Shown here piece by piece: positions 43,250 to 51,438 of a DNA stretch of 64,000 nt (positions within the stretch are counted from its first letter, which is position 1; each line of letters begins with the position of its first letter). Both the position numbers and the translations under genes were made by a program. Below the pieces are notes generated by a model, which was given only the letters and a program-made list of their open reading frames with translations, was not told where the DNA came from and made no database searches. This stretch comes from Alphaproteobacteria bacterium (lineage in GTDB: Bacteria; Pseudomonadota; Alphaproteobacteria; TMED109): the NCBI GenBank assembly GCA_030828505.1, contig JAURCJ010000003.1:62001-126000 (forward strand), written 5' to 3'.

Positions 43250-44410
43250 ATGGATTTTTTTCTAACCAACGAACAGAATCATCTACTTAATTCACTTAGT
43301 AGTACTATTCATGGTTTTGATGATAAATATTGGTTAGATTGTGATAATACTTCAAAGTACCCAATAGAATTTGTAAATACGATTGCGGAAGGCGGATGGC
43401 TTGGTATAGCAATGCCCATTGAATACGGAGGAAGTAATTTAGGAGTTACAGAAGCAGCATTAATGATGATGCTTATTTCTGAAAAAGGGGGAATGACTGC
43501 TGCCTCATCTATACATATGAATATTTTTGGCCCTAGTTCCATAGTAAAGTTTGCTAATGAAGATCAAAAAAAAAGTTGGTTACCAAATATTATTAATGGC
43601 AAAACTAAAATGTGTTTTGCTGTAACAGAGCCTGATACCGGACTAGATACAACAAGATTAAAAACAAAAGCAGAAAGAAACAAAAATTTTTATTTGATAA
43701 ATGGAAGAAAAATTTGGACATCAACAGCCCAAATTACAAATAAAATAATGATAATTGCTAGAACATCTGAAAGAGAAAATAATAATCCTACAAAAGGACT
43801 AAGTCTATTTTATACTGATTTTAATAGAGATTGTATCGAGGCAAGAGTTATAAATAAAATGGGCAGATCTGCTGTAGATACTAACGAATTATTTATAGAT
43901 AATTTAAAAGTTCCAATTGGAGATTTAATTGGGGAAGAAGGTAAAGGTTTTACTTATTTAATACATAGCTTAAACCCAGAAAGAATTCTTGTAGCGGCAG
44001 AAGCGTATGGTATTGCTAAAAATGCTTTAGATCGAGCTGTTAAATATGCTAATGAGAGAAATGTTTTTGATAGAATAATAGGTAAGAATCAGAGCATACA
44101 GCATCCTTTGGCGGAAGCTTGGGCTAAACTAGAATCTGTTAAATTACTAATTTTAAAAGCTGCTTATTTATATGATCATAACAAACCCTGTGGAGTTGAG
44201 GCTAATGCTGCTAAATTTCTTGCAGCTGAATATGGTATGGAAATTTGTAAGCAAGCTATAGCAACTCATGGAGGCATGGGTTACGCAAAGGAATATCATG
44301 TTGAAAGACTATTTAGAGAAATGATGATTCCATATCTCGCACCAGTTAGCCAACAGTTAGTTCTTAGCTATATAGCAGAAAAAGCTCTTGGCCTCCCAAA
44401 ATCTTATTAG
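43250..44410 (+). CDS. Acyl-CoA dehydrogenase
   Basis: A 386-residue flavoenzyme with the three-domain ACAD layout. CFAVTEPDTGLDTT is the first signature (FAD-contacting), IWTSTAQITNKIMIIART the middle beta domain, and ATHGGMGYAKEYHVERLFRE the C-terminal FAD-binding signature. FDRIIGKNQSIQHPLAEAWA contains the conserved QS(I/V)QH motif (partly quoted). It oxidises an acyl-CoA to the 2-enoyl-CoA and passes electrons to ETF. It may be co-transcribed with tenA, though no functional link is known. Confidence 0.88.
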   Translation: MDFFLTNEQNHLLNSLSSTIHGFDDKYWLDCDNTSKYPIEFVNTIAEGGWLGIAMPIEYGGSNLGVTEAALMMMLISEKGGMTAASSIHMNIFGPSSIVKFANEDQKKSWLPNIINGKTKMCFAVTEPDTGLDTTRLKTKAERNKNFYLINGRKIWTSTAQITNKIMIIARTSERENNNPTKGLSLFYTDFNRDCIEARVINKMGRSAVDTNELFIDNLKVPIGDLIGEEGKGFTYLIHSLNPERILVAAEAYGIAKNALDRAVKYANERNVFDRIIGKNQSIQHPLAEAWAKLESVKLLILKAAYLYDHNKPCGVEANAAKFLAAEYGMEICKQAIATHGGMGYAKEYHVERLFREMMIPYLAPVSQQLVLSYIAEKALGLPKSY

Positions 44411-44432
44411 TATCTAAACTAAGTCATTAATA

Positions 44433-44765
44433 TTAATGACTTGGAGCCATATATTCTATATTATCTATTAACTTAGATGCTGCTTGCAATGTATCAGTAG
44501 GTATTAATTGTATAGCTTTATAGTCTGCTATAGCTCCTCCTAAAAATATTCCTTTTGCAGCAACAGCGAGGTATTCAGTCAAAGAAGGAAACTCAGCTAT
44601 CATCATCATATGATAATACTGTCCCTGCATACCATAAGATGTAATAAAATTTCCTCCTAATGGCTCTATCATTTTTTTCATAGCTTCTTTTCTATCATCA
44701 CCGCTTAAAAAAATTGCTTTCATAGCTTCAGGCGTATATTTAAATTTTATCATCATTGTTATCAT
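44433..44765 (-). CDS. GYD-domain protein
   Basis: A 110-residue cytoplasmic protein of the GYD family: MITMMIKFKYTPEAMKAI at the N terminus and the YYHMMMIAEFPSL strand region with an alternating beta-alpha pattern like ferredoxin-like dimeric barrels. The canonical Gly-Tyr-Asp appears as GQY here. Its function is not established. It lies downstream of an unknown exported-protein gene on the same strand with a hairpin between them, and converges with the acyl-CoA dehydrogenase gene. Confidence 0.7.
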   Translation of the reverse strand: MITMMIKFKYTPEAMKAIFLSGDDRKEAMKKMIEPLGGNFITSYGMQGQYYHMMMIAEFPSLTEYLAVAAKGIFLGGAIADYKAIQLIPTDTLQAASKLIDNIEYMAPSH

Positions 44766-44784
44766 ATTTAACTTCCTTAATAGT

Positions 44785-44812
44785 TAAGAGAGTAATTAAT
44801 ATTACTCTCTTA
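44785..44812. terminator. Hairpin downstream of the exported-protein gene
   Basis: A perfect 12-bp stem (44785-44796 with 44801-44812) around a TAAT loop. The T-rich tail (TTTATTTTTATTTATT) is on the plus strand, where no gene ends nearby. For the minus-strand gene ending at 44820 it could protect the 3' end or attenuate read-through into the GYD gene. Direction is ambiguous. Confidence 0.4.
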
Positions 44813-44819
44813 TTTATTT

Positions 44820-45308
44820 TTATTTATTCCAAGTAGCGTATCCACCAGCTGAACCATCAGACCAATTAGTAACAGTATGACCTATAAAATATCCACCTGA
44901 ACCAGTCATACCTTCATACTTACCAGTACCACCTGTATAACTAAAAGTACCTTTATCTGGCTGTCCTATTTTTCCACCAAAGTCTCCCCATTCAAAATAC
45001 ACTTCATCTCCATCTAAATCTTTTCCATAACATACGCCAGCAGCCTCATATGTACCTGCAACAAAATTAAACTTTTGCCAAGCAGGACATCTTACGGACA
45101 TTTTATGAAATAATCCTCCATCACCGGCATCACTTTCAAAAGAACCACTAAATTCTCCTGACCACCAGCCTGCACCTTCACCCATTGGATGAAATTTACC
45201 TGTTGCATGCCATCCAAAATAACCAACTGCTTTTTCAGCAGATAATGAAGGTCCAGCAATAAATAATGCTAATGTTAACGTTACTAATATATTTCTAATA
45301 AGTTTCAT
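44820..45308 (-). CDS. Exported Gly-rich beta protein, unknown (allene-oxide-cyclase-barrel-like?)
   Basis: A 162-residue protein with a clear signal peptide (MKLIRNILVTLTLALFIAGPSLSA). The mature 138 residues are rich in Gly, Trp, Tyr and Phe with alternating strand patterns. The repeats GKFHPMGEGAGWWSGEFSG and TGGTGKYEGMTGSGGYFIG recall the allene-oxide-cyclase/dirigent barrel, a fold impression only. It has two Cys (RCPAW and GVCYG) that could pair. AAGGAG precedes the start, suggesting strong expression. No family is confidently recognised. Confidence 0.7.
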   Translation of the reverse strand: MKLIRNILVTLTLALFIAGPSLSAEKAVGYFGWHATGKFHPMGEGAGWWSGEFSGSFESDAGDGGLFHKMSVRCPAWQKFNFVAGTYEAAGVCYGKDLDGDEVYFEWGDFGGKIGQPDKGTFSYTGGTGKYEGMTGSGGYFIGHTVTNWSDGSAGGYATWNK

Positions 45309-45464
45309 TTTTTTCTCCTTTATAATTAAACTAATAAATAATCACATAAAAATTTATTTAAAGTCAATAATAAAATACTACATGTAATTAATTATAAATA
45401 ACAAAATATTGTCTATATAAATTTTTAAGTTTAATATAAAAATTATTAAATTAAGGAATATACT

Positions 45465-46103
45465 ATGAAAATATATGAATTTAGAAGAGCTCCAAATCCT
45501 AGAAGAGTTCAAATGTTCTTAGTCGAAAAAAATATAGATATTGAATATGTACAAGTTAATGTTCGAAATGGCGAAAATAGAGAAAGTGAATATTTAGCTA
45601 TTAACCCTAAAAGTGGAGTACCTGCTCTTCAACTAGATAATGGTAATGTAATTTCAGAAAGTATGGCCATATGTAGATATTTTGATGCAGTTAAACCTGA
45701 GCCTTTCATATTTGGTAATACACCCGAAGAGCGAGGTCTTGTTGAAATGTGGAATAGAAAAATAGAAATTGAAGGAATGAATCCAGTAGGTGAATGTTTA
45801 AGAAATTCTTCTGAAGCATTCAAAGATAGAGCAGTTCCAGACCCAAGAGTAACCAAACAAATACCAGAATTAGCTATAAGAGGTAGTATGCTAGCAAATA
45901 GGTTCTTAGATGATATAGATAAAAAATTATCTGAATCAGAATATGTTGCAGGTAAAAATTTTTCTATGGCTGATATTAATTTATATGTATTTTTAGATTT
46001 TGCTAGTTGGGTTAAAGTTATCCCCAATGATGATCATAAAAACTTACTAAAATGGAAAGAATCAGTAAGCAAAAGAGAAAGTGCAAAAGTATTTGAAAGT
46101 TAG
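45465..46103 (+). CDS. Glutathione S-transferase
   Basis: A 212-residue canonical GST. The N-terminal thioredoxin domain has RAPNPRRVQMFL, the cis-Pro SGVPALQL and the glutathione-binding ISESMAICRYF motif. The C-terminal helical domain has NFSMADINLYVFL, the capping motif. It probably conjugates glutathione to electrophiles. TTAAGGAATATACTATG includes a good ribosome-binding site. It overlaps the following peptidase gene by 23 bases. Confidence 0.88.
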   Translation: MKIYEFRRAPNPRRVQMFLVEKNIDIEYVQVNVRNGENRESEYLAINPKSGVPALQLDNGNVISESMAICRYFDAVKPEPFIFGNTPEERGLVEMWNRKIEIEGMNPVGECLRNSSEAFKDRAVPDPRVTKQIPELAIRGSMLANRFLDDIDKKLSESEYVAGKNFSMADINLYVFLDFASWVKVIPNDDHKNLLKWKESVSKRESAKVFES

Positions 46104-47463
46104 AATATATATATTTATCATTATATTTTTATTTTATTCATATAAATCTTATTCAAATGAGTTAAGTGAAGAAGCTTATAACTGGCTGAAAGATTTCATT
46201 TCCGTTAATACTGTTAATCCTCCAGGTAACGAAATTAATGCTGTAAATTTTTATAAAAACATTTTCATTAAAGAAAATATTGATTTTAATGTAGCAGAAT
46301 CTTCTCCTGGTAGAGGAAATATTTGGGCAAGACTAAAAGGAGGAAACAAACCTGCTCTTATATTACTGCAACATACCGATGTTGTTCCCGCTAATACAGA
46401 AAACTGGACCGTAGACCCTTTTAAACCGACTGAAAAAGATAACTATCTATATGGCAGGGGCACTTTAGATATGAAAGGAACTGGAATATCTCAGCTAGCT
46501 ACTTTTGTTAACTTAAAAAGATTAGGTAAAAAATTAAATAGAGATATTATATTTCTAGCGACAGCAGATGAAGAAGCAGGAGGCAATTATGGGGTGGGAT
46601 GGTTAATACAAAACTATCCTGAGATATTTAAAAATGTAGGTTTTCTTCTTAATGAAGGAGGAAGTGGTAGAATAGTTAATAATAAATTAGTCTTTGAAAT
46701 TGAATTAACTCAAAAAGTGCCCGTATGGCTTAGGTTTGAGTCTGAAGGCAAACCAGGACATGGGTCTTCTCCATATGAAAGCAGTTCTGTTACAAGATTA
46801 TTAGATGGTTTACAATATCTAAAAAATAATCCTTTTCCTCCTAAAATAATCCCAAGTGTTGGAGATTATTTTCAAGGCCTATCAAAAATTGTAAGTGAAG
46901 AATATTCTGATGAATATAAAGATATAAATACATCTATAAAAAAAGAAGACTTTATAAAAGCTCTACAAAAAAGATCTCCCTTTCATCATTCTCTTACTAG
47001 AGATACATGTTCTATTACTAGATTAGGGGCATCCAATAAAATTAATGTTGTTCCTCCACTTGCATGGGCTGAAATAGATTGTAGAATATTGCCAGATCAA
47101 CCCGCCGAGGAATTTATAATTAAAATCACTAAAATGATGGAACCTTTTGGAATTAAAGTAAAAAAATTAATGGCATTTACTCCAGCATCATCGTCCACTA
47201 ATACAGAATTTTACAAAGTCATCAATAGTACATTATTAGATTTATACCCAGAATCGCACATCATTCCTAGAGTTACAACTGGATTTACTGATAGTCATTT
47301 TACACGAGATATTGGTATAAATAGTTATGGGTTTAATCCAATAATAATTCCTTTAAAAGAATTTAGAAGAATACACGGGAATGATGAAAGAGTAAATATA
47401 GATGCATTTAAAACTGGCATATATGACCATTTAAAAATTATAGAAAACTTTGTATATGACTAA
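46081..47463 (+). CDS. M20-family metallopeptidase, exported
   Basis: A 460-residue zinc peptidase. LILLQHTDVVPANTENW gives the first His, YGRGTLDMKGTG the bridging Asp, ATADEEAGG the catalytic and ligand Glu pair, LNEGG a further ligand, and RIHGNDERV the C-terminal His. The lid domain spans about residues 210-340. A hydrophobic N terminus (IYIFIIIFLFYSYKSYS) is a signal peptide. The start is uncertain: GTG at 46081 overlaps the GST gene by 23 bases, and TTG at 46093 would give MKVRIYIF. Relatives include carboxypeptidase and N-acyl amino-acid hydrolases. Confidence 0.85.
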   Translation: MQKYLKVRIYIFIIIFLFYSYKSYSNELSEEAYNWLKDFISVNTVNPPGNEINAVNFYKNIFIKENIDFNVAESSPGRGNIWARLKGGNKPALILLQHTDVVPANTENWTVDPFKPTEKDNYLYGRGTLDMKGTGISQLATFVNLKRLGKKLNRDIIFLATADEEAGGNYGVGWLIQNYPEIFKNVGFLLNEGGSGRIVNNKLVFEIELTQKVPVWLRFESEGKPGHGSSPYESSSVTRLLDGLQYLKNNPFPPKIIPSVGDYFQGLSKIVSEEYSDEYKDINTSIKKEDFIKALQKRSPFHHSLTRDTCSITRLGASNKINVVPPLAWAEIDCRILPDQPAEEFIIKITKMMEPFGIKVKKLMAFTPASSSTNTEFYKVINSTLLDLYPESHIIPRVTTGFTDSHFTRDIGINSYGFNPIIIPLKEFRRIHGNDERVNIDAFKTGIYDHLKIIENFVYD

Positions 47464-48554
47464 GAATTATTCTCATAATTAGATCTTAAAGTCATATAAC
47501 CTAACTCTGTCAACTTTGATAATTTAGTTGCTTTAGACCAATATTCAGACCAATTATCATAAACCTTCTTTGTAAACTCATTTTCTTTTGCTTTTTCAAT
47601 TAAAATATCAGAAGCTGCTTTAAACATTGCATCAGTAACATCTTTAGGAAACTGTTTTAGTATAACATTATGTTTTTTTAATAAAGTATTTAAAGAATAT
47701 GCATTTCCTGCTGTCATCTCAGATAACATTCTAAAAGCTTCATCACCAGCGGCATATTTTATGATATTTTGTAGGTCTTTTGGTAGATTATTATAAGCTT
47801 CTAAATTTACTGTTAACCCTAAAGCGCTTCCAGGCTCCTGAATACCTGGTGCATAATAATATTTAGCTATTTTATGAAAACCAAATGCTAAGTCATTATA
47901 TGGAGCTATCCATTCTACAGCGTCTATTGCACCAGATTGCAGTGCAGGTAATAATTCACCACCAGGTAAATTTACAGGAATTGCTCCTATCCTTGATAAC
48001 ATCTCACCACCTAAACCAGGCATTCGCATTCTTAATCCTTTTAAATCCTCTAAACTATTTATTTCTTTTTTAAACCAGCCGCCAACATTACATCCACCAG
48101 TACCAGCAAGAAATGCTTTTAAGCCAAATTTACTATAAAGCTCATCCCATAATTCTTGCCCACCTCCAAAATAAATCCAAGACGCATGTTCTTGTGCTGT
48201 CAATCCTCCTGGAACACATGTAAAAAAAGGCATAGCAGTATGCTTTGCCGTCCAATAATATGGAGCATCATGTCCCATTTCTGCAATTCCTTCACGAACA
48301 GCATCAAACACTTCAAATGCGGGTACTAATTCCCCTCCCCCATAAACTTTTATTTCTAACCTGCCATCTGACATCGCATAAATAGCATCAGCAATTCTTT
48401 TAACGCCAGTACCTAAAGCAGGAAAATTTTTTGGCCAGCATGTGACCATCTTCCATTGTATTTTACCTTTTGCTATAGCAGGAGCCGATAATGTAGTTGA
48501 TGCTGCTACAGTTCCAAGACCTAAAGTGTTTTTTATAAAATTTCTTCTTTTCAT
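47460..48554 (-). CDS. TRAP transporter solute-binding protein, DctP family (Tat-exported)
   Basis: A 364-residue periplasmic TRAP binding protein. The N terminus has KRRNFIKNT, a Tat-type motif, followed by an APAIA-K cleavage site. IQWKMVTCWPKNFPALGTG resembles the group that binds 2-oxo acids and lactate (TakP/TTHA0766-like), and the RMRMPG segment holds the carboxylate-binding Arg. No dctQ/dctM genes lie nearby. It is 18 bases downstream of an L-lactate dehydrogenase-like gene, which supports lactate or a related hydroxy acid as ligand; that is inference. Confidence 0.85.
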   Translation of the reverse strand: MKRRNFIKNTLGLGTVAASTTLSAPAIAKGKIQWKMVTCWPKNFPALGTGVKRIADAIYAMSDGRLEIKVYGGGELVPAFEVFDAVREGIAEMGHDAPYYWTAKHTAMPFFTCVPGGLTAQEHASWIYFGGGQELWDELYSKFGLKAFLAGTGGCNVGGWFKKEINSLEDLKGLRMRMPGLGGEMLSRIGAIPVNLPGGELLPALQSGAIDAVEWIAPYNDLAFGFHKIAKYYYAPGIQEPGSALGLTVNLEAYNNLPKDLQNIIKYAAGDEAFRMLSEMTAGNAYSLNTLLKKHNVILKQFPKDVTDAMFKAASDILIEKAKENEFTKKVYDNWSEYWSKATKLSKLTELGYMTLRSNYENNS

Positions 48555-48572
48555 TATAAACTCTCTTATCTT

Positions 48573-49748
48573 TTAATCTAATGAGTTCAAAAAGAAGTCA
48601 TTACTAAAATTAACCGTTTCTTTTTTCAACTCTTTAATATTTTTTGCACATACTTGTTCCATAATATTTTCAATTTCATCTTTAATTATATAATGTGCAT
48701 GAGCCGCCCCTTTAGAACCTAAAGCAGCAACTCCAATCATAAATGGCCTTCCAATCATTACAAAGTCTGCTCCTAACATCAAACCCTTAACTACATCTTG
48801 ACCTGAATAAAAACCACTATCTATTAAAATTGGAAAATCATTTCCTAAATCTTTTCTTATGCGAGGTAAGACTTGTAATGGACTAGGTGCTAAATCTAAT
48901 TGCCTACCCCCATGATTAGATAAGTAGATTGCATCAACATAATCTTTAGCTTTTAATGCGTCTCTATTATCCATTAAACCTTTCAAAACAATCGGGCCTT
49001 TCCAAATTTCTCTAACTTCTTCCAGATATTCCCAATCTAAATATCTATTCATTTGACTTCCAGCATATCCTTTTTTGACTTTTTTATTACCCTGGCTTTT
49101 TTGATACTTATCCATAGTTGCAAAATGAGGCATACCATTTTTTATAACTCCTAATGACCAAAATGGAGATATAGCAGCTTGATATATAGTTCTTAAATTT
49201 ATTTTAGGGGGTACATAGACTCCAGCCATTCTTAAACGTTCCCGCCTGCTGGAAGCAGGAATATCGGATGTTATAACTAGAACTTGATAACCACTATCAT
49301 GAGCTCTCTTTAATAAATCATCTCTAACATCTTTATCTTGAGGAGGATATAATTGAAACCACCCTTTATTATCAAGGTATTTACCTACACTCTCAATAGA
49401 AGCACACGCAACAGTTGATAAAGTGTATGGTATATTAACTCTATTCGCGAGCTTAGCTAAAGAAATTTCAGCGCCAGGCCATATTAAACTTGTCATTCCT
49501 ACCGGAGCAATTCCAAAAGGAGCATCATATTCCTTATCCAATATCTTTGTTTTTAGATTAGCTTCTACTGTACCTTTTAAATACCTTGGAGTTAAAAATA
49601 TATTTTTTAGAATTTCCTGATTATGATCCATAGCTCTGTCATAACCAGTTCCAGAAAATAAATACTCAGCAGCAAAATGGGGAATTCTTTTAAGTGCTCT
49701 TTTTTTCATATCTGCTATTCTTGGGTATTTATCAGCTAAAGTCGTCAA
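48573..49748 (-). CDS. lldD: FMN-dependent alpha-hydroxy-acid dehydrogenase, LldD-like
   Basis: A 391-residue FMN TIM-barrel enzyme. PFGIAPVGMTSLIWPGAE and YTLSTVACASIESV are early FMN-site motifs, LVITSDIPASSRRERLRM is in the substrate loop, and YLSNHGGRQLDLAPSPLQV carries the catalytic His and the substrate Arg. It oxidises L-lactate or another 2-hydroxy acid to the oxo acid, feeding electrons to the respiratory chain. It lies 17 bases after the threonine dehydratase gene and 18 before the TRAP gene, a likely three-gene operon. Confidence 0.87.
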   Translation of the reverse strand: MTTLADKYPRIADMKKRALKRIPHFAAEYLFSGTGYDRAMDHNQEILKNIFLTPRYLKGTVEANLKTKILDKEYDAPFGIAPVGMTSLIWPGAEISLAKLANRVNIPYTLSTVACASIESVGKYLDNKGWFQLYPPQDKDVRDDLLKRAHDSGYQVLVITSDIPASSRRERLRMAGVYVPPKINLRTIYQAAISPFWSLGVIKNGMPHFATMDKYQKSQGNKKVKKGYAGSQMNRYLDWEYLEEVREIWKGPIVLKGLMDNRDALKAKDYVDAIYLSNHGGRQLDLAPSPLQVLPRIRKDLGNDFPILIDSGFYSGQDVVKGLMLGADFVMIGRPFMIGVAALGSKGAAHAHYIIKDEIENIMEQVCAKNIKELKKETVNFSNDFFLNSLD

Positions 49749-49765
49749 CTTAATAACTCCTCGAA

Positions 49766-50977
49766 TTACTTAGTATTCTTAACAATGACAGAATAACCTA
49801 ATAATTCTATCTTTTTAATAATATTTTTTGCATGATCCTGGTTTTTTGTTTCTAAGGTTATCTCTAGTCGTGCAGAACTTACTGATAAATCTAAGGCAAA
49901 TCGGCTATGTTCAACTCCTAAAATATTAACTTTTTCGTCTGCACATAATTTAGAAATAGCTCCTAATTGACCAGGTTTATCAGCCATAGCAATAGACAAA
50001 GTTATTATTTGTCCCTTTCTAACCAAGTCTCTCATTAATATTGATGACAATACTCTTGAATCAATATTACCTCCACAAACAAATATTCCAATATTTTTAT
50101 CTTTAAATTTATCTTTATTCTGTAAAATAGCTGCTAAACCTGCTGCACCTGCTCCTTCAGATAGAATCTTATCTTTCAATAAAAATGTAGAAACAGCTTC
50201 TTCAATAGAAACTTCAGATACTGTTATTACTTCATTAACATTATCTTTAATTATTGATAAAGGTATATCTCCAATTTTAGATACCGCTATTCCTTCAGCT
50301 AAAGTCATTCCTCCACATATATGGTTAGTGTCATTATAAAGATTATATAAAGAGGGAAACATTTCTGTTTCAACTCCTATAATTTCTATATTTTTATTTA
50401 AATATTTAGCAATTAATGAGCATCCAGCAATTAAACCTCCTCCGCCAACTGGAATTAATAAAACATCTATATGAGGATGATCCTTTAAAAATTCTAAAGC
50501 AAGGGTTCCTTGTCCGGCTAGTACTAACTCATCGTTAAATGGATGAATTTTAGTATAAGTATATTTTTTTACTAAATTATCTACATATTCTTCCGACTCA
50601 TTTAAATTTTCACCATGTATAATTACCTCAGCACCTAAATCCGACGTTTTTCTAATTTTATCAAAAGGTGTATTATCTGGCATTACAATAATTGACTTAA
50701 TGCCAAGCATTTTTGAACTGTATGCAACACCTTGTGAATGGTTACCTGCTGACATAGCAATGACACCATTATTTTTTTCATGTGTACCTAAAGATAATAG
50801 TTTATTAAGTGCACCTCTTATTTTAAATGAACCAGTATGTTGTTTATTTTCATATTTAACTGTCACATTACAACCAGTAATTTCTGACAAAATACTTGAA
50901 TAGCATGACTCAGTTTTTATTATTGTGTTTTTAATTAGTCCATATGCATTAGATACATCACTATGGCTTACAGTCAT
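49766..50977 (-). CDS. ilvA: Threonine dehydratase with C-terminal ACT domain
   Basis: A 403-residue fold-type II PLP enzyme. KYENKQHTGSFKIRGALNKL contains the Schiff-base Lys (SFKIRGA, quoted in part), SAGNHSQGVAY the PLP-phosphate region, and PVGGGGLIAG the Gly loop. The last 75 residues (from about ITLSIAMADKPGQLG) form a single ACT-like domain as in the short, TdcB-like or IlvA-short enzymes. It deaminates threonine to 2-oxobutyrate. It is the first gene of a unit with lldD and the TRAP gene, and shares direction with a tiny exported protein upstream. Confidence 0.86.
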   Translation of the reverse strand: MTVSHSDVSNAYGLIKNTIIKTESCYSSILSEITGCNVTVKYENKQHTGSFKIRGALNKLLSLGTHEKNNGVIAMSAGNHSQGVAYSSKMLGIKSIIVMPDNTPFDKIRKTSDLGAEVIIHGENLNESEEYVDNLVKKYTYTKIHPFNDELVLAGQGTLALEFLKDHPHIDVLLIPVGGGGLIAGCSLIAKYLNKNIEIIGVETEMFPSLYNLYNDTNHICGGMTLAEGIAVSKIGDIPLSIIKDNVNEVITVSEVSIEEAVSTFLLKDKILSEGAGAAGLAAILQNKDKFKDKNIGIFVCGGNIDSRVLSSILMRDLVRKGQIITLSIAMADKPGQLGAISKLCADEKVNILGVEHSRFALDLSVSSARLEITLETKNQDHAKNIIKKIELLGYSVIVKNTK

Positions 50978-51033
50978 AGAAAATTTTTCCTTAAAAATTT
51001 AATATTAAATTTAATTAATTATATGTTTAAAAT

Positions 51034-51213
51034 TTAATGATCATCATGATTATGATCACTTGATTTATTATCTTCATCAGAATCATCATTACTATCAGAA
51101 TTATTAGTAGCAGTTTGAGCAGATTTGGGAGTTGGAGTACCTGTAATCCCTGCGTGTGCAGAATATAAATTAAAACATATACTAAAAATAAAAATTAACT
51201 GTATTAACTTCAT
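51034..51213 (-). CDS. 59-residue exported His/Asp-rich protein
   Basis: A small gene read directly from the minus strand. ATG at 51213 is preceded 7 bases upstream by GGAG (51221-51224), and the stop is at 51034-51036. The first 21 residues (MKLIQLIFIF... to YSAHA) form a signal peptide. The mature part is a Thr/Pro/Ser-rich linker followed by an acidic segment (SNDDSDEDNKSS) and a His/Asp tail DHNHDDH, suited to binding divalent metal. The ending resembles NKSSHNHDH of the PCuAC protein at 28549-28998. No family is recognised. It lies 56 bases upstream of ilvA on the same strand. Confidence 0.65.
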   Translation of the reverse strand: MKLIQLIFIFSICFNLYSAHAGITGTPTPKSAQTATNNSDSNDDSDEDNKSSDHNHDDH

Positions 51214-51438
51214 AACTAAACTCCAAAATTAAATTAAATATTAATTATATTTTTTAAGTAATTGATTTATAATAATATATTAATAAACATTATAAAAAAT
51301 AATATAATTTCTTTATATTTATAATTAATACTTTAATAAAAGTAAACTAATACTAAGTTTCAATAGTATATTATATACTTCTAAATCTGTATTTGTTAGT
51401 AGTAGGATATTTAAATAAAATTATAATTGGAAAAATTT
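51214..51438. other. AT-rich spacer before pdxA
   Basis: This 225-base stretch is close to 85 percent A+T. I see no credible ORF, hairpin or strong promoter match beyond generic AT-rich hexamers. Confidence 0.5.

Noticed and set aside
44421-44442. Perfect 22-bp palindrome at the end of the acyl-CoA dehydrogenase gene
   Set aside because: It has no T-run on either strand and overlaps the stop of the GYD gene; with its AT-rich core I cannot support a terminator or operator call.
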